Shown in pieces: positions 56,212-62,790 of a stretch of 62,790 bases of DNA. The notes under the pieces are model-generated. The model saw nothing but the letters and a program-made list of their open reading frames with translations, was not told the DNA's origin and did no database searches. The DNA comes from Hydrogenophaga intermedia (GTDB lineage: Bacteria > Pseudomonadota > Gammaproteobacteria > Burkholderiales > Burkholderiaceae_C). The stretch lies in contig NZ_JAMBNO010000021.1 of the NCBI RefSeq assembly GCF_023715105.1, positions 1-62,790 of the forward strand. The letters run 5' to 3'. How positions within the stretch are numbered: position 1 is the first letter of the stretch; each line of letters starts with the position of its first letter. The position numbers and the translations under genes were made by a program.

Positions 56212-56272
56212 CGCGGTTTCCCCCTGAGGGGGACGACGCCAACGGCCCGGCCAAGCCGGTTCCGTGGCGTCC
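56182..56272 (+). repeat. interspersed GC-rich repeat, copy 2 (after puuC)
   Basis: ATAAGGATTGACTCGCCCCTG, CCGCTGACGCGG, CCCCCTGAGGGGG and GGCCCGGCCAAGCCGGTTCC: same module order as the copy after potG. It lies across the puuC stop, and the reading frame ends inside it. Confidence 0.65.
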
Positions 56273-56318
56273 TCGACCAGACACCCTGCGCCGACATGAG
56301 CGTTTGAAGGAGAACCCG

Positions 56319-57626
56319 ATGAATGCCCCGCAAAAACCCGACAACCTGCAAGCCCCGCACACCAACGCCGCCTGGCACGCGCGTCGTCTTGCGGCCACGC
56401 CACGCGGCGTGGGTGTGTTCGGCGATTTCTACATCGACAAGGCGAAGAACGCCGAGTTCTGGGACATCGAAGGTCGCCGCTTCATCGACTTCGCGGGCGG
56501 CATTGCGGTGCTCAACACCGGCCACGTGCACCCGAAGGTGCAGGCCGCCATCGCGGCGCAGCTGCAGCGCTTCACGCACAGCTGCTACCAGGTGGTGCCC
56601 TACACCGAGTACGTGGCGCTGGCCGAGCGCATCAACGCCATGGTGCCGATCGACGGGCCGGTGAAGACCGCGTTCTTTTCGACCGGCGCCGAGGCGATCG
56701 AGAACGCGATGAAGATCGCGCGCGCGGCCACCGGGCGCAGCGGCATCATCGCCTTCGGCGGCGCCTTCCACGGCCGCAGCCTGTTCGCAGTCTCGCTCAC
56801 CGGCAAGGTGCAGCCCTACAAGGCCGGCTTCGGCCCGTTCCCGCCCGAGGTCTACCACGTGCCCTTCCCCTGCCACTGCAGCTCGCTGGAGGACACGAAG
56901 AAGGCGATGGAGCACCTCTTCAAGGCCGACATCGAGCCCTCGCGCGTGGCGGCCATCGTGTTCGAGCCGGTGCAGGGCGAGGGCGGTTTCAACCCGATCC
57001 AGCCGGCCGCGGTGAAGTGGCTGCGCGAGCTGTGCGACCAGCACGGCATCCTGCTGATCGCCGACGAGGTGCAGACCGGCTTTGCGCGCACCGGCAGGAT
57101 GTTCGCGATGGAGCACTACGGCGTGAGCCCCGACCTCATGACCCTGGCCAAGAGCATGGCGGGCGGCACCACGCTGTCGGCGGTGTGCGGCAAGGCGGCG
57201 GTGATGGACGGTCCCGCGCCGGGCGGCCTGGGCGGCACCTACGCGGGCAACCCGCTGGCCATCGCGGCCGCGCACGCGGTGATCGACGTGATGCAGGAAG
57301 AGAAGCTGTGCGACCGCGCGCAACGGTTGGGCGACAAGCTCATCGCGCACCTGATCGCCAAGCGCGCTGCCATGCCCCGCATCGGCGACATCCGCGGCCT
57401 GGGCGCGATGGTGGCCTGCGAATTCGTGGACCCCAAGACCGGCGCGCCCGATGCCGAGCTCACGAAGAAGGTGCAGATGGCGGCGCTCAAGCGCGGCCTG
57501 CTGTTGCTCACCTGCGGCGTGTACGGCAACGTGATCCGCTACCTGTTCCCGCTCACCATCGAGGACGCGGTGTTCGACGAAGGCCTGGCCATCCTGGACG
57601 AGGCCCTCGCCGAGGTGGCTGCGTGA
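56319..57626 (+). CDS. gabT: 4-aminobutyrate aminotransferase
   Basis: 435 aa class III aminotransferase. FDFAGGIAVLNTGH-like start, FSTGAEAIENAMKIAR, ADEVQTGFARTGRMFAMEH, PLP Lys about 279 in MTLAKSMAGG and GGTYAGNPLA match GabT/PuuE. Turns GABA into succinate semialdehyde, the end product of the locus. AAGGAGAA precedes ATG 56319; ATG 56304 is inside that site. Confidence 0.9.
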   Translation: MNAPQKPDNLQAPHTNAAWHARRLAATPRGVGVFGDFYIDKAKNAEFWDIEGRRFIDFAGGIAVLNTGHVHPKVQAAIAAQLQRFTHSCYQVVPYTEYVALAERINAMVPIDGPVKTAFFSTGAEAIENAMKIARAATGRSGIIAFGGAFHGRSLFAVSLTGKVQPYKAGFGPFPPEVYHVPFPCHCSSLEDTKKAMEHLFKADIEPSRVAAIVFEPVQGEGGFNPIQPAAVKWLRELCDQHGILLIADEVQTGFARTGRMFAMEHYGVSPDLMTLAKSMAGGTTLSAVCGKAAVMDGPAPGGLGGTYAGNPLAIAAAHAVIDVMQEEKLCDRAQRLGDKLIAHLIAKRAAMPRIGDIRGLGAMVACEFVDPKTGAPDAELTKKVQMAALKRGLLLLTCGVYGNVIRYLFPLTIEDAVFDEGLAILDEALAEVAA

Positions 57627-58987
57627 ACCACCGCAGCGCCACAGCGCACGAGCTTGACGCGCCCCTGGAGGTGCGTGCCAAGGCGCTGCGCGCGCAGGGC
57701 GTGCACACGGTGCTCGCCACCTTCACCGACCTGGAGGGCACGTCCAAGGGCAAGTTGGTGCCGCTCGAGGGCCTGGCCGACGCGGTGAACACGGGCGCGG
57801 GCTTCGCGGGCCCGAGCATCGTGGGCACCGGCCTGCCGCGCATGGGCGCGCGCAGCGAGTACATGGGCCGCGTGCTGCCCGAAACACTGCGACCGTTGCC
57901 CTTCATGCCCGGCGTGGCGCACGCGGTGTGCGATGGCTTTGCCGGCGGCGAACCGCTGGAGACCGACCCTCGCCAGGTGCTCAAGCGCCAGGTGGCACGG
58001 CTGCGCGAGCGCGGCTGGACACTGTGGGTCGGGATCGAGCCCGAGTTCTTTTTGTTGAAGCGCGGCGCCGATGGCCGCTGGGGCGTGGCCGATGCAAACG
58101 ACCGCCTCGCCAAGCCCTCCTACGACCTCAAGTCCATCGGCCGCAACCTGGGTTTCCTCGACGACATGCGCGACGCGTTGGGCGCGCTGGGGTTCGCGCT
58201 CCAGCAGATGGACCACGAGGATGCCATCGGCCAGTACGAAATCAACTACCGCCATGACGACGCGCTGGCCGCAGCCGATCGCTACCAGCTCTTCAAGCTC
58301 ACTGCACATGCCGTTGCCGAACGCCACGGCATGGTGTTTTCCACCATGCCCAAGCCCTTGGCCGACGCGCCGGGCAGCGGCCTGCATTTCCACATCAGCC
58401 TCACCGACGCCGCTGGCGTGCCACTGATGGCCGACGCCCAGGGGGCATTGGGCCTCAGCGAGACCGGCTGGTGCTTTGCCGCCGGCTTGCTGGCGCACGC
58501 CGACGCACTGGCGGCGGTGAGCGCGCCCACGGTGAACAGCTACAAGCGTCTGGCCGCCAGCCGCAGCGCGTCGGGCACCACCTGGTCACCGGTGTGGAAG
58601 GCGATTGGCGAGAACAACCGCACCTGCCTGCTGCGCGCGGTGGCGGGTCGGCTTGAATGGCGGCTGCCCGACCCGTCGTGCAACGTCTACCTGGCGCTCG
58701 CGGCGCTGATCGCGGCCGGGCTCGACGGCGTGGACCAGCACCTGCGCGCACCCAAACCGTGCAAGGACGATCTTTATGAACGCCACGCCGCGGGCGAGCC
58801 CTTGCCCGAGCGCCTGCCGCGCGACCTGTGCGCCGCGCTGGAAGCGCTGCAGGCCGATGCCGTGGTGCGTGGCGGCCTGGGCGAGGCCTGCGCCGCGCAG
58901 TTCCTGCAACTCAAGCAGGCCGAATGGGCCGCGTTCCATGCCCACGTGAGCGACTGGGAACGCCAGCGCTACGCCGACGCCGGCTGA
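57623..58987 (+). CDS. glutamine synthetase-like ligase (GlnT/type III-like)
   Basis: 454 aa from GTG 57623, which overlaps the gabT stop (GTGA). GS motifs: TFTDLEGTSKGKLV, GIEPEFFLL, MDHEDAIGQYEINY, SGLHFHIS, NRTCLLRAVAGRLEWRLPDPSCNVYLA. Related to glutamate-methylamine ligase/GlnT proteins that glutamylate amines. It is a second ligase in the same locus, perhaps for a different amine. No succinate-semialdehyde dehydrogenase was seen. Confidence 0.82.
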   Translation: MNHRSATAHELDAPLEVRAKALRAQGVHTVLATFTDLEGTSKGKLVPLEGLADAVNTGAGFAGPSIVGTGLPRMGARSEYMGRVLPETLRPLPFMPGVAHAVCDGFAGGEPLETDPRQVLKRQVARLRERGWTLWVGIEPEFFLLKRGADGRWGVADANDRLAKPSYDLKSIGRNLGFLDDMRDALGALGFALQQMDHEDAIGQYEINYRHDDALAAADRYQLFKLTAHAVAERHGMVFSTMPKPLADAPGSGLHFHISLTDAAGVPLMADAQGALGLSETGWCFAAGLLAHADALAAVSAPTVNSYKRLAASRSASGTTWSPVWKAIGENNRTCLLRAVAGRLEWRLPDPSCNVYLALAALIAAGLDGVDQHLRAPKPCKDDLYERHAAGEPLPERLPRDLCAALEALQADAVVRGGLGEACAAQFLQLKQAEWAAFHAHVSDWERQRYADAG

Positions 58988-59030
58988 CCCCGCGCGCGCC
59001 CGGGCGTCGCGGGTCGGGATAATCCGCCGC

Positions 59031-59777
59031 GTGAGCGAACCCACCACCACCGCCGACGGCACCCGCACCTGGACCAAAACCACCGACCGCCCCTTGCGCA
59101 GCTGGCGCAAGTCGGCAGGCATCTGGTTGTTCGCGCATTTCGTGGGCGTGCCGATTCCGTGGTCGGCCACACGCCAGACGGACGCGGTGGCCTTGCTGGC
59201 CTTTGAGCACGAACGCTTGCTGGCGCTGGCCGCGGTGGGCGAGCATGTGCCCGCGGTGCTGGCCTTCGACGGCCATGCGCTGGTCACGGGCGACATCGGC
59301 CCCACGCTGGACTTCCTGCTGTTCCAGCGCCCGCCCGAGGAACGCCTGCCGCTGATGTGCGCCGCTGCCGCCGACCTGGCCGGCTTTCACGCGCGCGGGC
59401 AGTGGCATGGCGGTGCGCAGGCGCGCAACATTACCTGGGACGGGCAGCGGTTTGCGCGCCTGGATTTCGAGGAGCGGCTGGTGCCGGGCCTGCCGTTGGC
59501 GATGGTGCAGCGCTACGACGTGCTGCAACTGCTGCTCTCGCTGGCGCGGTTGATCGAACCCCTGGGGCCACCGGCGGCGCACGCGGTGCTGCGCGCTTAC
59601 GCGTCGGTGGACACGGGGCAGGGCGAGGCGCTGCGGAGCTTCATCGCGCGGCTGCTGCCGCGCCTGCAGCGCGTCTCGCGCATGGCGTCGTGGTCGCGCC
59701 GGCTCGACACGTCGCGCGAGCTCATGCGCTTGCGCACGGTGCTCGCGGGCATGCAGGCCTTCGTGGCCGGGCGCTGA
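59031..59777 (+). CDS. RIO/WaaP-like small kinase
   Basis: 248 aa from GTG 59031. HGGAQARNITWDG is a kinase catalytic loop with H-x-x-x-x-x-N, and FARLDFEERL is the DFG-like metal motif, as in LPS (Kdo/heptose) kinases of the WaaP/RIO type. Target unknown. Same strand as the GS-like gene, 43 bp after it. Confidence 0.65.
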   Translation: MSEPTTTADGTRTWTKTTDRPLRSWRKSAGIWLFAHFVGVPIPWSATRQTDAVALLAFEHERLLALAAVGEHVPAVLAFDGHALVTGDIGPTLDFLLFQRPPEERLPLMCAAAADLAGFHARGQWHGGAQARNITWDGQRFARLDFEERLVPGLPLAMVQRYDVLQLLLSLARLIEPLGPPAAHAVLRAYASVDTGQGEALRSFIARLLPRLQRVSRMASWSRRLDTSRELMRLRTVLAGMQAFVAGR

Positions 59778-59780
59778 ACC

Positions 59781-60551
59781 TCAACTCTTGTACGACGGGT
59801 CCATGCGGTCGAGCTTGCGCAGCAGCGCGGGCCACGCAATCTGTGGGCCCTGGCCGGCGGTGGCAATGCGCATCACGTCGGCCATGCCCGCGAGGATGCG
59901 CGGGTCGACCTGCGTGAGTTCGCTGCCACCGGCGAGGGCGTCGATCTGGATGCGGCAGGTGTTCTCGAACGTGTACATCGAGAGAAAAGCGCCCGGGATG
60001 GAGCGGCTCACGGTGAGCAGCCCGTGGTTGCGCAGCACCAGGTAGTCGGCGTTGCCCAGATCCGCTTGCAGGCGCGGCTTCTCGTCGGGCCGGAAGGCCA
60101 CGCCTTCGTAGTCGTGGTACGCCAGCGAAGCCAGCACGAAGGTGCTCTGCTGGCTGATGGGCAGGATGCCGTGCTTCTGCGCGCTCACGGCCACGCCCGC
60201 GCGGGTGTGGGTGTGCAGCACGCACTGCGCCTCGGGCCGCGCCTCGTGCACGGCGCTGTGGATCACGAAGCCCGCGGGGTTCACCGGGAAGGGCGTGTCG
60301 TGCAGCTTGTTGCAGGCCATGTCGACCTTGACCAGGCTGCTCGCGGTGATCTCATCGAACATCAGCCCGTAGGGGTTGATGAGGAACTGGTGCTCGCCAC
60401 CGGTGACGCTGTCGGGCAGCTTGGCGCTGATGTGGGTGAAGACCAAGTCGCTCCAGCCGTAGGCCGCCACCAGGCGGTAGCAGGCGGCAAGCTCGCAACG
60501 CAGCGCCCATTCTTCGGCGCTGACGACTTCTTTCAGGGAGGGGATGTGCAT
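59781..60551 (-). CDS. class II aldolase/adducin family protein
   Basis: 256 aa. Zn-binding pattern of the family: Glu in the ISQQS region, HTHTRAGVAVSA (two His) and a later His in LRNHGLLTVS. YGWSDLVFTHISAKLP and FLINPYGLMFDEI are typical N-terminal motifs. Probably an aldolase or decarboxylase of unknown substrate. ATG 60551. Confidence 0.85.
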   Translation of the reverse strand: MHIPSLKEVVSAEEWALRCELAACYRLVAAYGWSDLVFTHISAKLPDSVTGGEHQFLINPYGLMFDEITASSLVKVDMACNKLHDTPFPVNPAGFVIHSAVHEARPEAQCVLHTHTRAGVAVSAQKHGILPISQQSTFVLASLAYHDYEGVAFRPDEKPRLQADLGNADYLVLRNHGLLTVSRSIPGAFLSMYTFENTCRIQIDALAGGSELTQVDPRILAGMADVMRIATAGQGPQIAWPALLRKLDRMDPSYKS

Positions 60552-60649
60552 GGCGTGTCTCCGCGGCCGCCCGGGGTGGGTGGCACGGCACACACTCTAG
60601 GCCTGCGTGCGTGGCCTGTGCTGTCCGTGCAGCGACAGGCCAGGCGCGC

Positions 60650-60841
60650 TCAGGCCTTCGTCTTGCAGGTGTTGAAGCCGAGCAGGGCGTAGGGCGGGCA
60701 CCAGCCCATGAGGCCGGTGGCCAGGGGCAGCGCGCCGAGCCAGCCCCACCAGCCCACGGTGCCGGTGGCGGCCAGGGCGATGAGCACGAGGCCGACGACG
60801 ATGCGAAGGGTGCGGTCGATGCCGCCGACGTTGCGGGTCAT
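60650..60841 (-). CDS. DUF2892 small membrane protein
   Basis: 63 aa, two TM helices. MTRNVGGIDRTLRIVVGLVLIALA and WGWLGALPLATGLMGWCPPYALLG are the hallmark of the DUF2892 family, with Cys residues (GWCP, FNTC) often linked to rhodanese/sulfur genes. An FNR/ANR-like box lies upstream (60,906-60,919). Confidence 0.88.
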   Translation of the reverse strand: MTRNVGGIDRTLRIVVGLVLIALAATGTVGWWGWLGALPLATGLMGWCPPYALLGFNTCKTKA

Positions 60842-60905
60842 GGTGATCTCCATCAGTGAACGTTGATGTTCAATCACATTGGATGCCGATACAAGCCCGC
60901 GCGGT

Positions 60906-60919
60906 TTGATCTGGATCAG
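60906..60919 (-). promoter_or_regulatory. FNR/ANR-like box upstream of DUF2892 gene
   Basis: TTGAT-CTGG-ATCAG, one mismatch to the consensus TTGAT-N4-ATCAA. The centre is 71 bp from the DUF2892 ATG. It overlaps the stop of the ykgJ fragment. Anaerobic control of the small gene is plausible. Confidence 0.45.
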
Positions 60920-61104
60920 GGCTGCGTCGCGGCCTCAAGCCGTTCGAGCCAGAGGATTGCATGTGAGCGCTCGCTGCCGCACATTTCCTCGTTAGGCTTA
61001 AGTGAGCGGCACACCGCCGGCCGCTCGGGCTGGCCGAAAAGGCGGCAGCGCAGGGCTTGATCGAGCTGCGGACAGGGCATGCCTGCGGGCTTGCCGTGAA
61101 GGAG
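60916..61104 (-). pseudogene. 5'-truncated YkgJ-type zinc/iron-chelating protein gene
   Basis: The last 62 codons read LLHGKPAGMPCPQLDQALRC, then a segment ending QPERPAVCRSLKPNEEMCGS, then AILWLERLEAATQP and stop, the C-terminal half of YkgJ-family Cys-cluster proteins with the Cys residues retained. Upstream of GKPAG the frame hits a TGA at once and family sequence stops at about 61,097. The first half is missing here, replaced by the serine-recombinase element. Confidence 0.7.
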
Positions 61105-62661
61105 TCATTGGAACTCGGCTCGAAGCCCAGTTCCCAGGTCGAGTCTCAATGGCGCCCATGCGGCTGACCCGTGTGGGTGCCAAAAGGCTAAAACCGACTC
61201 CCTGTACTGGGTTCCATTACCACGGAGCCCCTGATGAGCCTCACCCCCTTTGTCGCTGAAGCGAGCACCCCAGAAGTCCTCTCCCCCTCCCCGAAGGCAG
61301 GCGCCACCGCGCCGATGGCCTACTCGTATGTCCGTTTTTCCCACGGGCGTCAGAAAAACGGCGACAGCCTGCGCCGCCAGCTTGCCTTGTCCCGTGAGTA
61401 CGCCGACAAGCATGGCCTGCAACTTCAAGAGCTGACCTACCGCGACCTGGGCCTGAGCGCTTTCAGGGGTGACAACATCGAGCGCGGAGCCCTCGCAGCG
61501 TTCATCAAGGCCGTCGAGGACGGAAGCATCCGGCGCGGGTCTTACTTGCTGGTGGAGAACTTCGACCGGCTTTCGCGGGCCGAGGTCCATATCGCCCTGC
61601 AGTTGCTGTTGCGCCTCGTGTCGGCCGGCATCGTGGTTGCGACCCTCATGGACGGCAAAGTCTGGAACGAGCAGACCGTGGCCGATACGGCCAATCTGAT
61701 GGTCACCATCATCTTCATGGGGCGAGCCCACGACGAGAGCGTGGGTCGCTCCAAGCGGATTCGTGAGATTCATCAGGCCAAGCGCGCCCGCCGCGACCCG
61801 GCGATATTCGGACAAGGACCGGCCTGGGTTGTACGCAAGCCCGATGGGTCTGGCTGGGACCTGAAGCCCGGCATGGCTGAGAGCATCCGACGGGTGTTCG
61901 AGCTGAGCATTCAGGGCGTGGGGAGCACCGCTATTGCCCGCCTGGCCAACGCCGAGGGCTGGGTCGCCCCGGCCAAGGTGGAGCGATGGAACACGACGCT
62001 GCCCAACAAGCTGCTTCGCAACCGAGCCGTTCTCGGAGAGTACGAGCCCAAGGAGATGAAGGGCTCCACCCGTGTCACCATGGGCGAGGTATGGACCGAC
62101 TACTACCCTCGCGTGGTCGATGAGGACACCTTTCTCAAGGCCCAGGCGGCCGCGCACAACCGTCTTCACCTGCCCAACCGCCGCGACGCTGGATACCACA
62201 ACGTGCTGCAAGGGTTCGCCTTCTGCGGTCACTGCGGCCAGACGTTGTTGCGCAAGCGCAAGGGCGGCTCAAAGAACTCGCTCGGCTATGCCCAGTACAT
62301 GTGTAGCGGCAGACATTGTGGTGAAACGCAGTGCCCGACTGCTGCAGCCCGGCCTCTGGAACAGCGCTTGCTGCCGAATCTCGTGCGCAACGCCGTCAGC
62401 GAGGTAGCACGAACCGACCGACTGGCCGCGTTGCGCGACTTGCTGGACACCAAGGAGGCCGAGCATCGAGACGCCTCTAAGGCCGCCGAGCGCATCCTGA
62501 CCATGCTCCAGAGCGCATCGAGCCCCCTGCTGGAGAAACGCTTCCGCGAGTTGGACGGTAAGGCCACCGCAGCCGGAGCTGAGGCCGAGGCCCTGCGCGC
62601 CGAGCTGCATGCCAGCCAAGGCCCCCTGTGCGATGAGGACGTCGAGGATGCGATTGGCAAG
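61097..62661 (+). mobile_element. integrated element with large serine recombinase, right part lost
   Basis: Starts where the YkgJ-type gene is cut (about 61,097) and contains one recombinase gene. Large serine recombinases commonly integrate inside a gene and sit next to their att site, so the junction is probably attL or attR. The right part is removed by the transposon-end array at 62,661. Confidence 0.6.
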
Positions 62662-62748
62662 GCTGCGTATTCCACGCGATGGCGGACACGACTCCATGCT
62701 GATGGCGGACAGTGTTCCAGCGTGATGGCGGACGCTGTTCCACGCTGA
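61234..62748 (+). CDS. large serine recombinase, C terminus replaced by transposon-end sequence
   Basis: 504-aa frame. Resolvase catalytic domain (YSYVRFSHGRQKNGDSLRRQ, Ser36 as nucleophile; ENFDRLSR), recombinase domain (VGSTAIARLANAEGW), zinc ribbon (FCGHCGQTLL ... MCSGRHC) and coiled-coil region (KEAEHRDASKAAERI). The last native residues are about DAIGKAA; the following ~28 codons are read from the end repeats, with the stop in repeat 4. GGAG lies 8 nt before the ATG. Probably inactive, or altered in C-terminal function. Confidence 0.85.
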   Translation: MSLTPFVAEASTPEVLSPSPKAGATAPMAYSYVRFSHGRQKNGDSLRRQLALSREYADKHGLQLQELTYRDLGLSAFRGDNIERGALAAFIKAVEDGSIRRGSYLLVENFDRLSRAEVHIALQLLLRLVSAGIVVATLMDGKVWNEQTVADTANLMVTIIFMGRAHDESVGRSKRIREIHQAKRARRDPAIFGQGPAWVVRKPDGSGWDLKPGMAESIRRVFELSIQGVGSTAIARLANAEGWVAPAKVERWNTTLPNKLLRNRAVLGEYEPKEMKGSTRVTMGEVWTDYYPRVVDEDTFLKAQAAAHNRLHLPNRRDAGYHNVLQGFAFCGHCGQTLLRKRKGGSKNSLGYAQYMCSGRHCGETQCPTAAARPLEQRLLPNLVRNAVSEVARTDRLAALRDLLDTKEAEHRDASKAAERILTMLQSASSPLLEKRFRELDGKATAAGAEAEALRAELHASQGPLCDEDVEDAIGKAAYSTRWRTRLHADGGQCSSVMADAVPR

Positions 62749-62780
62749 AGTCGGACATCATTCCAAACTGATGTCGGACA
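62661..62780 (-). repeat. right-end repeat array (five copies, 23-bp period)
   Basis: GAtGkCGGACa cores start at 62,678, 62,701, 62,724, 62,747 and 62,770, exactly 23 bp apart, each preceded by (T)TCCA. The inner side reads (reverse strand) TGGAATACGCA, matching the left end's TGGAATGCGCA. The outer copy ends ACA at 62,780, the mirror of TGT at 58. By orientation the interior of the element is to the left, that is, this window. Confidence 0.75.
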
Positions 62781-62790
62781 CCTGCGGGGT

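Noticed and set aside
62661..62780. Right array as an IS21 copy inserted into the recombinase from the right
   Set aside because: All such ends read TGTCCG inward; here the inward direction is leftward, so the element body is not to the right. No istA/istB is present in the window.

Overview
High-GC, codon-dense DNA of a betaproteobacterium. The gene set (minCDE, a second-type infA, a CueR copper cluster, YbfB-type MFS, a PuuA-D/SpuC/PotFGHI polyamine locus, and many GTGA and ATGA stop-start overlaps) fits Burkholderiales, most likely Comamonadaceae. The genus is inference.

Layout. (1) 1-7,006: a Tn7-like transposition module. An array of inward-facing end repeats (58-126) is followed by tnsA, tnsB, tnsC and two different TniQ/TnsD-type genes. 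(2) 6,990-13,653: accessory genes that look like cargo: a 61-aa ORF, an unrecognised 240-aa protein, a protein with a QxK nuclease-like motif, a large patatin-like lipoprotein and a HipA-like kinase with its own N-terminal HTH. (3) 13,715-41,346: chromosomal genes: an orphan flagellar-rod-like protein, HTH protein, DoxX, flavin reductase, VOC protein, a P2-type cation ATPase, an AAC(3)-I-like acetyltransferase, NDH-2, an acyl-CoA dehydrogenase broken by one in-frame TAG, LysE exporter, infA, minC-minD-minE, a segment with DnaA boxes, a frameshifted Spy-family gene, cueR-copZ divergent from copA, hemerythrin, a class III aminotransferase with a complete IS481-family element just upstream, MFS, AsmA-like, Ig-like lipoprotein, and a hybrid histidine kinase with its response regulator. 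(4) 41,513-60,551: a putrescine/polyamine uptake and catabolism locus with a MocR-type regulator, two glutamine-synthetase-like ligases and a complete PotFGHI transporter. (5) 60,650-62,790: DUF2892 protein, a 5'-truncated YkgJ-type gene that appears to be the integration site of a large-serine-recombinase element, and the recombinase gene, which runs into a second array of transposon end repeats (five copies at an exact 23-bp period).

The most notable large-scale structure is that the end repeats at the two extremities of the window belong to one family and face inward, as the left and right ends of one element do. No right end was found between the tns module and the core genes. Either the whole ~62.7 kb is bracketed as one (composite) Tn7-like unit that carries chromosomal genes, or two partly deleted copies flank a chromosomal block, or the sequence is a contig that ends in a multi-copy repeat.

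In the polyamine locus the genes cover both known putrescine routes: uptake (PotFGHI), gamma-glutamylation (PuuA, PuuB, PuuC, PuuD) and direct transamination (SpuC). Both lead to GABA and then, through GabT, to succinate semialdehyde. No tRNA, rRNA or CRISPR array was recognised.
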